DNA from: Lichenicola sp964248625 | GTDB taxonomy: Bacteria > Pseudomonadota > Alphaproteobacteria > Acetobacterales > Acetobacteraceae | Reading direction: 5' to 3' | Length of the DNA: 64,000 bases | NCBI GenBank assembly: GCA_964248625.1 | Contig: CAXTZG010000003.1 | Span: 45,508-109,507, forward strand | In this document: positions 52,994 through 62,348 of the stretch, one piece after another | Layout of the letters: every line of letters starts with the position of its first letter | How positions within the stretch are numbered: position 1 is the first letter of the stretch | Position numbers and translations under genes: made by a program | Notes under the pieces: model-generated | Database searches by the model: none | What the model was told of the DNA's origin: nothing | Seen by the model: only the letters and a program-made list of their open reading frames with translations

Positions 52994-53695
52994 TCACGAT
53001 GCAGCATTCCGGATCTCGGCAAGCGCAAAGGAGAACAGCCGCTCGGCGCCGAGCAGGAAGGCGCGCCCGCCGCCGGGAAACAGTTCGGCGATCGCCGGAT
53101 GCAGCACGTCCAGGCCGCCGGTATAGGCGCCGAAGGCCGGCATGATCATCCGGCCGGCATCGGCCACGAAGCAGGGACGGGAGATGCTGCCGCCGCGCGT
53201 CGCCACGCGGGCCTTGGGATGGTGATGGCCGCAGATCTCGGCGCCTCCGGACCCGGCGCGCATGCGGTCGCCGCGGGATTCATGGCGGAAGCTGAGCGGC
53301 CCGAGCTGGAAGCTGTCGCCATGCTCCCCCGGCAGACCTTCCGGCGGCACCGGATCATGGTTGCCCAGCACCCAGAACAGCCGGGCTGCGGCGGCGATCC
53401 GGCGCAGCCGGTCGGCCTCGATCGCCGGCAGGCGGGCAGGGCCGTCCCGGTCGTGGAAGCTGTCGCCCAGCGCCACCACGATCTCCGGGCGCCAGAAGCC
53501 GACCCGCTTCACCAGCCGGTCGAGCGTCATCCGGCTGTCCCAGGGCGGCACCAGGGCGCCGCGGCGCGCGCACGCGCTGCCCTTCTCCAGGTGCAGGTCG
53601 GCGACGGCAAGCAACTTGGCGGCCGGCCAGTACAGCACCCCGGCAGGATCGAGCATCACCCGCTCGCCGGCGAGGTGGAACGGGGCCGCGTTCAT
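52994..53695 (-). CDS. pdeM: Ligase-associated DNA damage response endonuclease/phosphoesterase PdeM
   Basis: 233-residue metallophosphoesterase of the group found beside the ligase-associated helicase. Metal motifs: VADLHLEKGSACARRG, VALGDSFHDRDGP, VLGNHDPVPPEGL, and CGHHHPKARVA near residue 156. DAGRMIMPAFGAYTGGLDVL is typical of the family. The start ATG at 53695 overlaps the helicase stop (ATGA), so the two are translationally coupled. The usual partners, an ATP-dependent DNA ligase and a beta-lactamase-fold exonuclease, are not next to it here. Confidence 0.9.
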   Translation of the reverse strand: MNAAPFHLAGERVMLDPAGVLYWPAAKLLAVADLHLEKGSACARRGALVPPWDSRMTLDRLVKRVGFWRPEIVVALGDSFHDRDGPARLPAIEADRLRRIAAAARLFWVLGNHDPVPPEGLPGEHGDSFQLGPLSFRHESRGDRMRAGSGGAEICGHHHPKARVATRGGSISRPCFVADAGRMIMPAFGAYTGGLDVLHPAIAELFPGGGRAFLLGAERLFSFALAEIRNAAS

Positions 53696-56313
53696 GCCCG
53701 GCCGCCGCGCGACATCGGATGCGGACGGCGGTTTCGGGCGCCCGCGGTGGCCGGGCGCTGGGCGCGCCTGCCCGGCTGGCGGGTCAGGCGGCGCAGCTCC
53801 TGCGCCACGCCGGGTGCGAGCACCAGCTCCTCGGTCGAGGGCTCGGCCTCGCCCATCGCCTCGGCCAGCAGCGCCTCGGTCTCGGCCAGCATGGCGTCCT
53901 CGTCCGCTTCCGAGCGCACGAACTCGCGGCCGATATCGAGCATCACCGGGATCGCCAGCGGCGACACGCGCTGCAGCCGCGCCACCCGGATATGGTTCTC
54001 GACGCGCAGCAGCATGTCGGACAGGCGGTCGACGTCGGTCAGGCCGCCGGCGGCCTCGGCGCGGGTGGCGCGCAGCAGCACGTGGTCGGGCTGGTGGCGG
54101 CGCAGCACGTCGTAGACGAGGTCGCTGTTGACCGTGACCTGCTTGGCCGTGCCGGTCTGGCCCGGGTGCTGGCGCTCGATCAGGCCGGCGATGACGGCGA
54201 CGTTGCGGAAGGTCCGTCGCAGCATCGAGCTTTCCGCCATCCAGGTCTCCAGGTCGTCGCCCAGCATGTCGGGCGCGAACAAACCCGGAATATCCTGCGG
54301 CGGATTGGCGCACCAGAGGGCGATCGCATAGTCGGTGGCGACGAAGCCGAGCGGCACGGCACCTTCCCGCGACAGACGCCGGGTCAGCAGCATGCCCAGC
54401 GTCTGGTGCGCGTTGCGGCCCTCGAAGCAGTACGCGACCAGGAAGAAGCGGCCATGGCGGGGGAAGATCTCCACCAGCAGATCGTCCGGACCGGGCAGCA
54501 GCGAGCGCTCCTGCTGCAGCTGCAGCCATTCGCGCACCGGCTCCGGATACAGCGCCCAGGCGTCCGGATCGTGCAGCATCCGGCGCACCCGGGCGGCGAG
54601 GCCAGAGGAGAGCGGATACTTGGAGCCGGCATAGGTGGGCACCATCGGCTCGCCGGCGCCGCCCTCGGCCACCTCGACCACGGTCTCGCGCAGGCGGACG
54701 AACCGCAGCTTGCGGCCGGCGAACAGGAAGGCGTCGCCCGGGCTCAGCGTGGTGGCGAAGCCCTCCTCGATCTCGCCCAGCGTGAAGCCGCGCGGGCCGC
54801 CGAGCCTGACCTTGAGCACCGGCGCCTCGACGATGGTGCCGGCATTCATCCGCGCCTGCCGCGCCACCCGCTCGCCGCGGATATGGATCAGCCCCTCGGC
54901 ATCGCGGAACAGCTTGCGGTAGCGCTCGTAGGCGACGAGCGCGTAGCCGCCATCCTCGACGAAGCCCAGCACGTCGTCGAAATCCCGACGGCTCAGCTCG
55001 GCATAGGGAGCAGCACAGCGCACCTCGTCATACAGCGCATCGGCGGTGAACGGGCCGCTCGCCGCCATCAGCAGCACGTGCTGGGCCAGCACGTCGAGGC
55101 CGCCCGGGCACGGGGCCTCGCCGTCGAGCTCCATCGCCGCCACGCCCTGGATGGCCGCCTGGCATTCCAGCACCTCGAAGCGGTTGGCCGGCACCAGGAT
55201 CGCGTTCGAGGCCTCGTCCATGCGGTGGTTGGCGCGGCCGACCCGCTGCAGCAGCCGCGACACGCCCTTGGGCGCGCCGACCTGGATCACCTGATCCACG
55301 CCGCCCCAGTCGATGCCGAGATCGAGCGAGGAGGTGGCGATCACGCCGCGCAACCCGTCCTTGGCGTCCGGCCCGCGCGACATCGCCGCCTCGACCCGCC
55401 GGCGCTGGGCGATGTCGAGGCTGCCGTGATGCAGCGCGATCGGCAGGGTGTCGTCGTTGATGCGCCACAGGGCGGCGAACAGCAGCTCGGACTGGGCGCG
55501 CGTGTTGACGAACACGATGGTCATGCCGGACGCGGTGATGCGCTCCAGGATCACCGAGGCGCCGGCGAGCCCCATCCGCCCCGACCAGGGCACGTGCGCA
55601 TCGGGCAGCAGCATCGACAGCGCAGGCGGCGCGCCCGGCGGCGCCTCGATCATCTGGGCCGGGCGGGACGGCGTGCCGACATAGGCGCGCAGCGCGTCCG
55701 GATGGGCCACCGTCGCCGACAGGCCGATGCGGCGCGCCTCCGGCGCCAGCCGCGACAGCCGTGCCAGGCAGAGAGCCAGCTGGTCGCCGCGCTTCATCCC
55801 GGCCAGCGCGTGCACCTCGTCGATGACGATGCGCCGCAGGCCGGCGAACATCGCCCCGGCGTCGCGTCGCGACAGCAGCAGCACCAGGCTTTCCGGGGTG
55901 GTGAGCAGGATGTCCGGCGGATGCTCGCGCTGTCGGGCGCGCCGGTCGGCAGGCGTGTCGCCGGTGCGCGTCTCGATGCGGATGCGCAGGCCCATCTCCT
56001 CGACGGGGGCCGTCAGGTTGCGGGCGATGTCGGTGGCGAGCGCCTTCAGCGGGCTGATGTAGAGGGTGTGCAGCCGGTCGCGCTCGCCGGTCTCGTCGAG
56101 CTCGACCAGGCTCGGCAGGAAGCCGGCCAGCGTCTTGCCGCCGCCGGTCGGCGCCACCAGCAGGATGTCGGCGCCGCCGCGTGCCGCCTGCAGCACCGCG
56201 AGCTGATGCGCGCGCGGCGTCCAGCCGCGGGACGCGAACCAGTCGGCGAAGCGGGCCGGAAGCGGCGATGGCGCGGCAGACGTGTCCGGGGTCCGCTGTC
56301 TCCTGGGGGGCAT
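53692..56313 (-). CDS. Ligase-associated DNA damage response DEXH-box helicase (Lhr-like)
   Basis: 873-residue superfamily 2 helicase. Motif I is APTGGGKTLAGFLPSL near residue 54, motif Ia YISPLKALATDIA, motif II VIDEVHALAGMKRGDQ, motif III LSATVAHP, and motifs IV-VI include TSSLDLGIDWGGVDQVIQVG and RLLQRVGRANHRMDE. A long C-terminal Lhr-type region follows (DEVRCAAPYAELSRRDFDDV onward). It unwinds DNA or DNA/RNA during repair. ATG 56313 is the natural start, and the stop overlaps pdeM. It probably heads the run helicase-pdeM-phrB-phosphoesterase. Confidence 0.93.
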   Translation of the reverse strand: MPPRRQRTPDTSAAPSPLPARFADWFASRGWTPRAHQLAVLQAARGGADILLVAPTGGGKTLAGFLPSLVELDETGERDRLHTLYISPLKALATDIARNLTAPVEEMGLRIRIETRTGDTPADRRARQREHPPDILLTTPESLVLLLSRRDAGAMFAGLRRIVIDEVHALAGMKRGDQLALCLARLSRLAPEARRIGLSATVAHPDALRAYVGTPSRPAQMIEAPPGAPPALSMLLPDAHVPWSGRMGLAGASVILERITASGMTIVFVNTRAQSELLFAALWRINDDTLPIALHHGSLDIAQRRRVEAAMSRGPDAKDGLRGVIATSSLDLGIDWGGVDQVIQVGAPKGVSRLLQRVGRANHRMDEASNAILVPANRFEVLECQAAIQGVAAMELDGEAPCPGGLDVLAQHVLLMAASGPFTADALYDEVRCAAPYAELSRRDFDDVLGFVEDGGYALVAYERYRKLFRDAEGLIHIRGERVARQARMNAGTIVEAPVLKVRLGGPRGFTLGEIEEGFATTLSPGDAFLFAGRKLRFVRLRETVVEVAEGGAGEPMVPTYAGSKYPLSSGLAARVRRMLHDPDAWALYPEPVREWLQLQQERSLLPGPDDLLVEIFPRHGRFFLVAYCFEGRNAHQTLGMLLTRRLSREGAVPLGFVATDYAIALWCANPPQDIPGLFAPDMLGDDLETWMAESSMLRRTFRNVAVIAGLIERQHPGQTGTAKQVTVNSDLVYDVLRRHQPDHVLLRATRAEAAGGLTDVDRLSDMLLRVENHIRVARLQRVSPLAIPVMLDIGREFVRSEADEDAMLAETEALLAEAMGEAEPSTEELVLAPGVAQELRRLTRQPGRRAQRPATAGARNRRPHPMSRGGRA

Positions 56314-56353
56314 GGGCTCCAGATAGGGCGGAACCGGCCGGGAGGGAACCGGC

Positions 56354-56908
56354 TCAGGCGTAGGTGCTGGAGATCCGGTGCAGCTCCAGGGTGTTCAGCA
56401 CGTCGGCGCTGCCGAGCGATCCGGCGGCGAGCTCATGATCCTGGCCGGTCTTGACGCCATACGCCGCGAGCTCCTCCGCGGTCCAGGGCCGGACGGCGCT
56501 GCTCCCGGCCCCCGTGCCCGCGATGTCGCCCGCGCCGGAAGGCGTGGCCGGTGCCGCAGCCTTGGCGGCGGAGGGATGGAACAGGCCTGCCAGCAGGTGC
56601 CGGCCGATCTTCTCCGGATCGAACCCGGTGATCTTCTCGGCCACCGTGATGCCGACCCCGACCGGGCCGCCGAGCGCGAAGCTGGTGCCGAGCGAGGCCA
56701 CGAAGCGCAGGTCCGCGTTGCCCTCGTCGCCGGTGATGGCCCGGTAGATCGCACCGATCCCGGGGATGTATTGCAGCGGATTGAGGTCCGAAAGCAGCGT
56801 CCGGAACGACATGCCTCCCGGGGCGGTCGCGGGGGCGGGCGACGTGCCGCTCGCGGCCGGTCCGGAGGACGCCGTGACAGCCGCCTGGGTCGTCTGGTCG
56901 ATGGCCAT
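56354..56908 (-). CDS. Conserved-looking protein of unknown function
   Basis: Not recognised. 184 residues from ATG 56908, with a strong AGGAGG eight bases upstream. The N-terminus (about 30 residues) and the segment near 115-145 are Ala/Pro/Ser/Gly-rich. Between them is an ordered core: MSFRTLLSDLNPLQYIPGIG, AIYRAITGDEGNADLRFVAS, FALGGPVGVGITVAEKITGF and DPEKIGRHLLAGLF. The C-terminus has PWTAEELAAYGVKTGQDHEL. A glycine-rich hydrophobic stretch could be membrane-associated, but no signal peptide is evident. It is 40 bases upstream of the helicase start on the same strand. Confidence 0.62.
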   Translation of the reverse strand: MAIDQTTQAAVTASSGPAASGTSPAPATAPGGMSFRTLLSDLNPLQYIPGIGAIYRAITGDEGNADLRFVASLGTSFALGGPVGVGITVAEKITGFDPEKIGRHLLAGLFHPSAAKAAAPATPSGAGDIAGTGAGSSAVRPWTAEELAAYGVKTGQDHELAAGSLGSADVLNTLELHRISSTYA

Positions 56909-57169
56909 GCGCGGCCTCCTGGGTCCTGGAGGAAGCATGCGCGACAATGGTGAAGGAGCGGTGAACAACCAGGCAGACGGCCGCATCCGTCGAGCGACGA
57001 CAGCTGATCGATGGCCGACGGTCGTCAGGCCGCCTTGAGGGGCTGTTTCCCCTGGATCTTGCCCGCGACGGGGCGGTCCGGTTCCGGCCATTCGAGACGG
57101 ATCGTTCGCGGAGGACGGGTCAGGCCTGTCTGCACCTTGAACGTTCCCCGTCCGCCTCGGCGCCGGGTG

Positions 57170-57560
57170 TTAAAGGGCGAGCTTGAGCGCCGGGTCGTCG
57201 TCGACCAAGGCGTCGGAGGCTGCGTCGCCGGCCCAGAGGTCGCAGCCAGCAGACATTCTGGCCGGAGTCGGTCGAGGTGCCGACCAGCGTCAGCTGGCCC
57301 TCCGTGTATGGCAGGTAGTTTGAGGATCCGCCCGGGGACAACGTCGAACACGTTCAGACGTGGAGCAACGCCGTTATCCGGCGCCGCCGGATAGAGGGTG
57401 TCGTCAGCGGTTGCCAGCGTGTTGCCATGCAGCCCGAGCGAGGCGGGCGTTGTTCCATGCGCCGTCACCGGCGAGTTCGAGAACGGAACGAGGCTGCTGG
57501 TCGTTGTCGAACGGTTCAAGGGCATAGCTGCTGTCGAAGAACCCGATTCCTGATCAGAGC
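57170..57560 (-). pseudogene. Decayed gene remnant, several frames
   Basis: Three coherent peptide stretches run through different minus-strand frames: SLGLHGNTLATADDTLYPAA leading to RLNVFDVVPG, then GSSNYLPYTEGQLTLVGTS and TDSGQNVCW, then CDLWAGDAASDALVDDDPA and a TAA stop at 57170-57172. The first shift lies at the run of four G near 57334-57337 and the second near 57243. A fourth stretch, GIGFFDSSYALEPFDND, precedes them in yet another frame and is cut by a TGA. The parent family is not recognised. Either the gene is dead or the sequence here has indel errors. Confidence 0.45.
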
Positions 57561-57636
57561 CATGCTGCCTGCGAGGCTGGCGCAACGGACCATTAACCAA
57601 TGGCCACGATGATACGCCACGATGTGGTGAGCCTCG

Positions 57637-59643
57637 ATGAAACGCAATCGCCTTCGTGTGCGGACACGCCTCTACCTGGGCTTCGGGCTGCTGGTGACAC
57701 TCACGCTCGGCGTTGCCGGATTTGGGATCCATCAGATGTCGGATGTCGGCTATCAGGCGCGGCTGATGACCGAGATGTCGGTCAACATGCAGCGCGTGCT
57801 GACGATCGCACGTCTCGTTGAGACGGTCGGCGGCGCCGAGATCCGCTATCGAGTCGAGCCGACGCCGGACACGCTGAGCCTGCGCCAGGCCAGCAAGGCA
57901 AAGGCCGAAACCCTGTTGAAGCAGTCGATGGCGGCGACAGCCGTGCCATCGGAGCGCCGCAGCTACGAGGCAATCCTGGCGCTGCTGCAGAGCCATGACG
58001 ACATCTTCGCCCGCTACCGCCAGCTGGCCTCGACGGCGTCGGACAACCGGGCAGCCCTGCTCAGCGGCGGCGACCAGCTGACCAGCGACACGGAAGCGGT
58101 CTTCACGGCGATAAGCCAGGCCGGTCAGCCGCAGCCGGTGCTGGATGGCGTCGCAGACCTGGAGCGCAGCATGCTGCTGGTCCGGATCGCGAGCTGGCGC
58201 TTCCTTGCAACCTTCGACCGCCAGGGTCCGGCCGATTTTGCAGCCACCGTCAAGGCGGCGGAAGCGGCCATCCTGCGGCAGGGTCATGTGGCGCCTCCGG
58301 CAATCCGGTCGCTGGTCGGCCAGGTTGACGGCGACCTGTCGACCTACAGCCAGGCCTTTTCGGACTTCTCCGACGCCAAGCTGTCAAGCGATGCCATCTA
58401 CCAAACCGAACTGCTGCCGCAGATCACGACGATCGAGCAGCGGCTTGACCAGACCGAGGCATCGCTTGTCCGGACCTTTGACGTCGCCAGCCAGGCGAGC
58501 GGATCGATCATCCGTCATGCCTGGCACCTTGCGGAACTCAGCTCCGGCCTGTCGCTGCTGCTGGGCCTCCTGTTGGCAGTCGTCATCGGCCGCGGCATCG
58601 TCCGACCGCTGACGCACATGACGCAGGCGATGAGCCGACTGGCGGCAGGCGACAAGACGATCGAGGTGCAGGGCCGCCTCGACAGTGACGAGATCGGCGA
58701 CATGGCGCGCGCGGTCGAGGTGTTCCGCAGCCAGGCGCTGCGTGCGGACGCGCTTGCCGCCGAGGCGGATGCGGGGCGTGCCACCCGGGAGCGCCGAGCA
58801 GCGCTCATCGCCGGGCTGGTCGGCAGCTTCGAGGCTGAGGTAAGCGGCTTGGTGGGCCAGCTTTCCTTGTCATCGAACGAACTCGAGGTGACCGCCCGCT
58901 CGATGGAGTCGACGGCGGGTCAAACAAACAGTCAGGCAGCGACGGTTGCCGCGGCGGCCGAGGAAGCGAGCTCGGGCGTGCAGACCGTCGCCGTGGCGGC
59001 AGGCGAGCTCGCCTCCTCGATCGCCGGGATCAGCAGGCAGGTGGCGCAGGCAGCACAGATTACCGAGCGCGCGGTGGCGGATGCGAGCCGCACGGATACC
59101 ATCGTGCACGCCCTTGCCGAGGGTGCGCAAAAGATCGGTGACGTGGTCGGACTGATCACCAGCATCGCCGGCCAGACCAACCTGCTGGCGCTGAACGCGA
59201 CCATCGAGGCAGCACGGGCCGGCGAGGCCGGCAAGGGCTTTGCGGTGGTGGCTTCGGAGGTGAAGAACCTGGCGCAGCAGACGGCGCGGGCAACCGACGA
59301 GGTGGCGAACCAGATCGCACAGATCCAGGCCGCCACACGGGAGGCTGTCGGCGCCATTCGATCGATCAGCACGACGATCAGCGAGGTGAGCGTGATCGCG
59401 ACCGCGATCGCCGCCGCGGTGGAGCAGCAGGGCGCCTCGACCGCCGAGATTGCGCGCAACGTGCACCGTACCGCTGGCAGCACGCAGGAGGTCACGACAA
59501 ACATCTCGGGGGTGAGCCTGGCCGCGAGTGGCACCGGAGCCGCGGCCGAGCAGGTTCTCGGCGCGGCCGGCCATCTGTCGCGTCAGGCCGAGCGCCTGAG
59601 CTGCCAGGTGAACAGCTTTGTCGCGGAGGTCAAGGCAGCCTGA
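57637..59643 (+). CDS. Methyl-accepting chemotaxis protein
   Basis: 668 residues, classical chemoreceptor. TM1 is at about residues 12-32 (YLGFGLLVTLTLGVAGFG). The periplasmic helical-bundle ligand domain (HBM-like in length, about 250 residues) runs to TM2 near 290-310 (SGLSLLLGLLLAVVIGRGIV). A HAMP domain follows (RPLTHMTQAMSRLAAGDKTI), and the signalling tip contains IAGQTNLLALNATIEAARAG, EAGKGFAVVASEVKNLA. No C-terminal CheR-docking pentapeptide is present. The ligand is unknown. No che genes are in the window; it is an orphan receptor, and the motAB pair lies 46 kb away. Confidence 0.95.
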   Translation: MKRNRLRVRTRLYLGFGLLVTLTLGVAGFGIHQMSDVGYQARLMTEMSVNMQRVLTIARLVETVGGAEIRYRVEPTPDTLSLRQASKAKAETLLKQSMAATAVPSERRSYEAILALLQSHDDIFARYRQLASTASDNRAALLSGGDQLTSDTEAVFTAISQAGQPQPVLDGVADLERSMLLVRIASWRFLATFDRQGPADFAATVKAAEAAILRQGHVAPPAIRSLVGQVDGDLSTYSQAFSDFSDAKLSSDAIYQTELLPQITTIEQRLDQTEASLVRTFDVASQASGSIIRHAWHLAELSSGLSLLLGLLLAVVIGRGIVRPLTHMTQAMSRLAAGDKTIEVQGRLDSDEIGDMARAVEVFRSQALRADALAAEADAGRATRERRAALIAGLVGSFEAEVSGLVGQLSLSSNELEVTARSMESTAGQTNSQAATVAAAAEEASSGVQTVAVAAGELASSIAGISRQVAQAAQITERAVADASRTDTIVHALAEGAQKIGDVVGLITSIAGQTNLLALNATIEAARAGEAGKGFAVVASEVKNLAQQTARATDEVANQIAQIQAATREAVGAIRSISTTISEVSVIATAIAAAVEQQGASTAEIARNVHRTAGSTQEVTTNISGVSLAASGTGAAAEQVLGAAGHLSRQAERLSCQVNSFVAEVKAA

Positions 59644-59702
59644 GCTGACAACGAGATCGGCTCAGGCTCCGGATGCCGGGCGGGAGGACGTGGCAATGGC
59701 GA

Positions 59703-60515
59703 CTACTTGTCTGTGTTTTGGAGTTGGTCGATCAGGAAATCCCTCAGCAGCGCATTGAAGGTCTGGGGTGCCTCGAACGGGGGGAAGTGCCCCACGCCTT
59801 GTAGGGTCGTCAGCGAGGCGCCGGTGATGAGTTCGGCGATCAGCTCGACAGCGGCGGCCGGCGCGTTGACATCCTCAGCGCCAGCCACCACCAGGGTGGG
59901 GCAGGCGATCGCGGGAAGCCTCGCTTCCAGGTCCAGGCCAGAGATCATCTCCCACATGGCGGCATGAAAATCCGGCTCCTGGAGCAGGAGGCTCTTGGTG
60001 GCGCGGTCGAGCATGTCGGGCCGACGCTCGCGAAAAGACTGCGGGAACCAGCGTTCGTTGGAGAGCCGGGCGATCTTTGCCATGCCCTCGGCTCGCGAGA
60101 CGCGCGCGCGCTCCCGCAAGGCGTCGCGTACGACGTCCGGGAAGGTGCATGTGGTGGCAACCAGGCAAAGGGAGCGGACGAGGTCTGGTCGTTGCAGAAC
60201 AAATGTCTGCGCGATCATTCCCCCGACCGATACGCCAACCAGGTGAACGGGACCGGCCTCCGCATGGGCGACTACCGCTTCCAGGGCGTCGGCCATCCGG
60301 TCGAAGCTTGGCGCTTCTGCCAGCTTGCCGGAAAGCCCGTGATTGGGCAGGTCAAAGGCCATGACGTCATGGTCGCGTCCGAACCACTCGACCTGCTCGC
60401 CCCACCAGGTCAGATCCAGACCAACCGGATGCAGGAACACTATCGGCGACTGGCCTTGAGGACCTGCGCGCATGAGGTTTATGTCAGCCGATCCTTCGAC
60501 CTTGATCATCGTCAT
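59703..60515 (-). CDS. Alpha/beta hydrolase (3-oxoadipate enol-lactonase-like)
   Basis: 270 residues. Oxyanion region VFLHPVGLDLTWWGEQ, nucleophile elbow GVSVGGMIAQ (Ser near residue 96), acid region VVAGAEDVNAPAAA, and catalytic His in GVGHFPPFEAP near residue 248. The overall pattern is close to PcaD-like lactonases and related esterases. No other aromatic-degradation genes are adjacent, so the assignment stays at family level. The start MTMIK at 60515 is natural. It is convergent with the chemoreceptor gene. Confidence 0.87.
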   Translation of the reverse strand: MTMIKVEGSADINLMRAGPQGQSPIVFLHPVGLDLTWWGEQVEWFGRDHDVMAFDLPNHGLSGKLAEAPSFDRMADALEAVVAHAEAGPVHLVGVSVGGMIAQTFVLQRPDLVRSLCLVATTCTFPDVVRDALRERARVSRAEGMAKIARLSNERWFPQSFRERRPDMLDRATKSLLLQEPDFHAAMWEMISGLDLEARLPAIACPTLVVAGAEDVNAPAAAVELIAELITGASLTTLQGVGHFPPFEAPQTFNALLRDFLIDQLQNTDK

Positions 60516-60932
60516 GCTTGGATCCTTTCCAGACGGCCGACGCCGCAGCCCGTCAACTGGAGGCGGCGTGACGATACGATCAATCTCCGTAAGTCGTGCG
60601 GCATTGTCCTTGGCCCGTGTTCGCTTTTGCTTTTTTGATGGTCAGCTTTCGAAGGCCTGCAAAGCATCTCAAAGACTTCGGGCAACGCCACAACGAGACG
60701 TCGGCTTTCCGCGGGCTGCGACGTTGCTCGATCAGGCCGCATTTCGACGCGATCCTGGATCGTCTGAGGCGTCTAGACCCAGCCCAAGGCGACAGTGGCA
60801 TGACCCGGCCGGCGTGTGACACGCCTGCTGGCGCGGTTGTCCTCCAGACGGAGGACATGGCAGGACGAGACGAGGTTGGCGGACGCGCAGGAGGGCTTCC
60901 TGCCAGCCGACAGGCGCGCACCGTCGCCTTTC
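60516..60932. other. Intergenic stretch without recognised gene
   Basis: 417 bases between two minus-strand genes. Part of it is AT-richer (around 60610-60640, CTTTTGCTTTTTTG) and may hold the promoter of the hydrolase gene. Short open frames on both strands have no credible start or composition. No RNA structure was recognised. Confidence 0.4.
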
Positions 60933-61808
60933 TCACAGCATCGGCATCCCGCCGGTCACCGGCACAAGCGCGCCCGACATGTAGCTTCCTTCGTTCGACG
61001 CCAGAAGGACGAACGCCCCGACCATCTCGGCCGGCTGGCCCGCACGGCCGAGCGGCGTGTTGCTGCCGAGTTCCGCCATCTGTTCCTCCGTCTTCGCGAT
61101 CGGCTGGATCGGCGTCCAGACCGGTCCCGGCGCCACGCAGTTTACCCGGATGCCCTTGGGCGCCAGCAGGTTTGACAACGCGACGGTGAGGCTGTTGATC
61201 GCGCCCTTGGTGGCCGCATAGATCACCATCGTCTTCGTCGCCACCTTGCTTTGCACGCTGGTGGTGTTCACGATCGCCGCTCCGGGCCGCATGTGCGGGA
61301 CGGCCGCCTTGGCGAGATGGATCATGGCGAAGACGTTTGCCGCGAACGCGCCTTCGAGGTCGGTTTCCGTCAGATCGTCCAGCTCTTCGTTCACGGTCTG
61401 CGCCGCCGCGTTGTTCACGAGAACATCGATCCGGCCGAGTTCCCCCACCGTGCGCGTCACCAGCTCGCGGCACCAGGCCGCGTCCCTGATGTCGCCCGGC
61501 AGCAGCAGGGCTCGACGGCCAGCCTGCTTCACCCAACGCTCCGTTTCCGCGGCATCTTCCGCTTCTGCCGCAAGATACGAGATCGCGACGTCCGCGCCTT
61601 CCCGCGCATAGGCGATCGCCACTGCCCGGCCGATGCCCGAATCGCCCCCGGTGATGAGCGCCACCTTTCCCGCCAGCAGCCCCTTGCCGATGTAGCTCTG
61701 CTCGCCGTGATCCGGCTTGTTGCGCATCCTCGTCTCGAGGCCAGGCCGCTCCTGCGGCTGCTCCCCGTCCGGCGACTGCTGACTTCTTTCCCGCGGATCA
61801 TCGCTCAT
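60933..61808 (-). CDS. SDR-family oxidoreductase with N-terminal extension (YghA/GSP39 type)
   Basis: 291 residues. An acidic/polar extension of about 40 residues (MSDDPRERSQQSPDGEQPQE) precedes the Rossmann domain: ALITGGDSGIGRAVAIAYA, then DVLVNNAAAQTV, catalytic Ser in IVNTTSVQSK, and YxxxK in IYAATKGAINSLTV near residue 200. The end SYMSGALVPVTGGMPML is typical of the GSP39/YghA group, often stress-linked and NADP(H)-dependent. The substrate is unknown. MSDDPRE at 61808 is preferred to an upstream in-frame ATG at 61961, whose extension is Arg/Ser-rich noise. Confidence 0.88.
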   Translation of the reverse strand: MSDDPRERSQQSPDGEQPQERPGLETRMRNKPDHGEQSYIGKGLLAGKVALITGGDSGIGRAVAIAYAREGADVAISYLAAEAEDAAETERWVKQAGRRALLLPGDIRDAAWCRELVTRTVGELGRIDVLVNNAAAQTVNEELDDLTETDLEGAFAANVFAMIHLAKAAVPHMRPGAAIVNTTSVQSKVATKTMVIYAATKGAINSLTVALSNLLAPKGIRVNCVAPGPVWTPIQPIAKTEEQMAELGSNTPLGRAGQPAEMVGAFVLLASNEGSYMSGALVPVTGGMPML

Positions 61809-62256
61809 TTGTTTCGTGCTCCTGTAGGTCGGCCACGACAGAGCCAACGGCCAGGACCGGCTTTCGTTCTGCGCTGCGGCGGCGTCGCATGAAAGCGGCC
61901 GGCTCGCTTCCGCTCGGAAACAAAGGCAGGTTGGCAAGGCGGCCAGCAACGGGCTCAACAAAGCCCACGTCCGGTGGTTGGGTCTCCCCCAGGTCGCCCC
62001 TGGAAATCATCCCGATCCCTGTCGGCGACGCGCCTGCCGGACTGCTGCAGGGACGGCGCTACACCACCCTCGGCAAGTTGCTCGCCGCCGCCGATGTCTG
62101 CTTCTCGTTGAACGCCGGACCGGAACGTCCGCAGTTTCCGTCAACCGCGTCGATACGGACCGGCCGCTGCCGGCCAGGCACCGCTCAGCCGATGGATTGA
62201 CCCCCATCATCGACGCGTCTCTTTGAACCGCAGGCAGCCTTGTGCAACATTGCGCG
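61809..62256. other. Intergenic stretch before the fluoride riboswitch
   Basis: About 450 bases. A plus-strand open frame at 61889-62200 (103 codons) exists but lacks a ribosome binding site and any recognisable motif, so it is not called. The promoter for the riboswitch transcript should lie near the 3' end of this stretch. Nothing else was recognised. Confidence 0.4.
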
Positions 62257-62312
62257 CCCCGGGGATGGGGTTCCCCATGAACCGCCCGTCGTGGGCTGAT
62301 GACTCCTGTCAA
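62257..62312 (+). ncRNA. Fluoride riboswitch (crcB motif)
   Basis: The aptamer matches the crcB-motif consensus. P1 is GGGG/CCCC at 62261-62264 and 62273-62276 around ATGGGGTT. AACCGCC follows, then P3 GCCC/GGGC at 62284-62287 and 62293-62296, and the conserved CTGATGACTCCTG. The expected pseudoknot can form between GGGGT (62267-62271) and ACTCC (62302-62306). It lies 99 bases upstream of a crcB-type fluoride channel gene, its normal target. CTCCTG (62303-62308) is also fully complementary to CAGGAG (62334-62339), the ribosome binding site of a short leader ORF, which suggests control of translation rather than of termination. Confidence 0.9.
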
Positions 62313-62348
62313 GATCGGACCGAGCGTCCACCGCAGGAGCACGCCGTG

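Noticed and set aside
57025..58287. 420-codon minus-strand open frame overlapping the chemoreceptor start
   Set aside because: Most of it is antisense to the chemoreceptor. Only the part between 57170 and about 57525 looks protein-like, and it is reported as a gene remnant instead.
61889..62200. 103-codon plus-strand open frame before the fluoride riboswitch
   Set aside because: No ribosome binding site, low-complexity start, no recognisable motif; GC-rich DNA gives such frames by chance.
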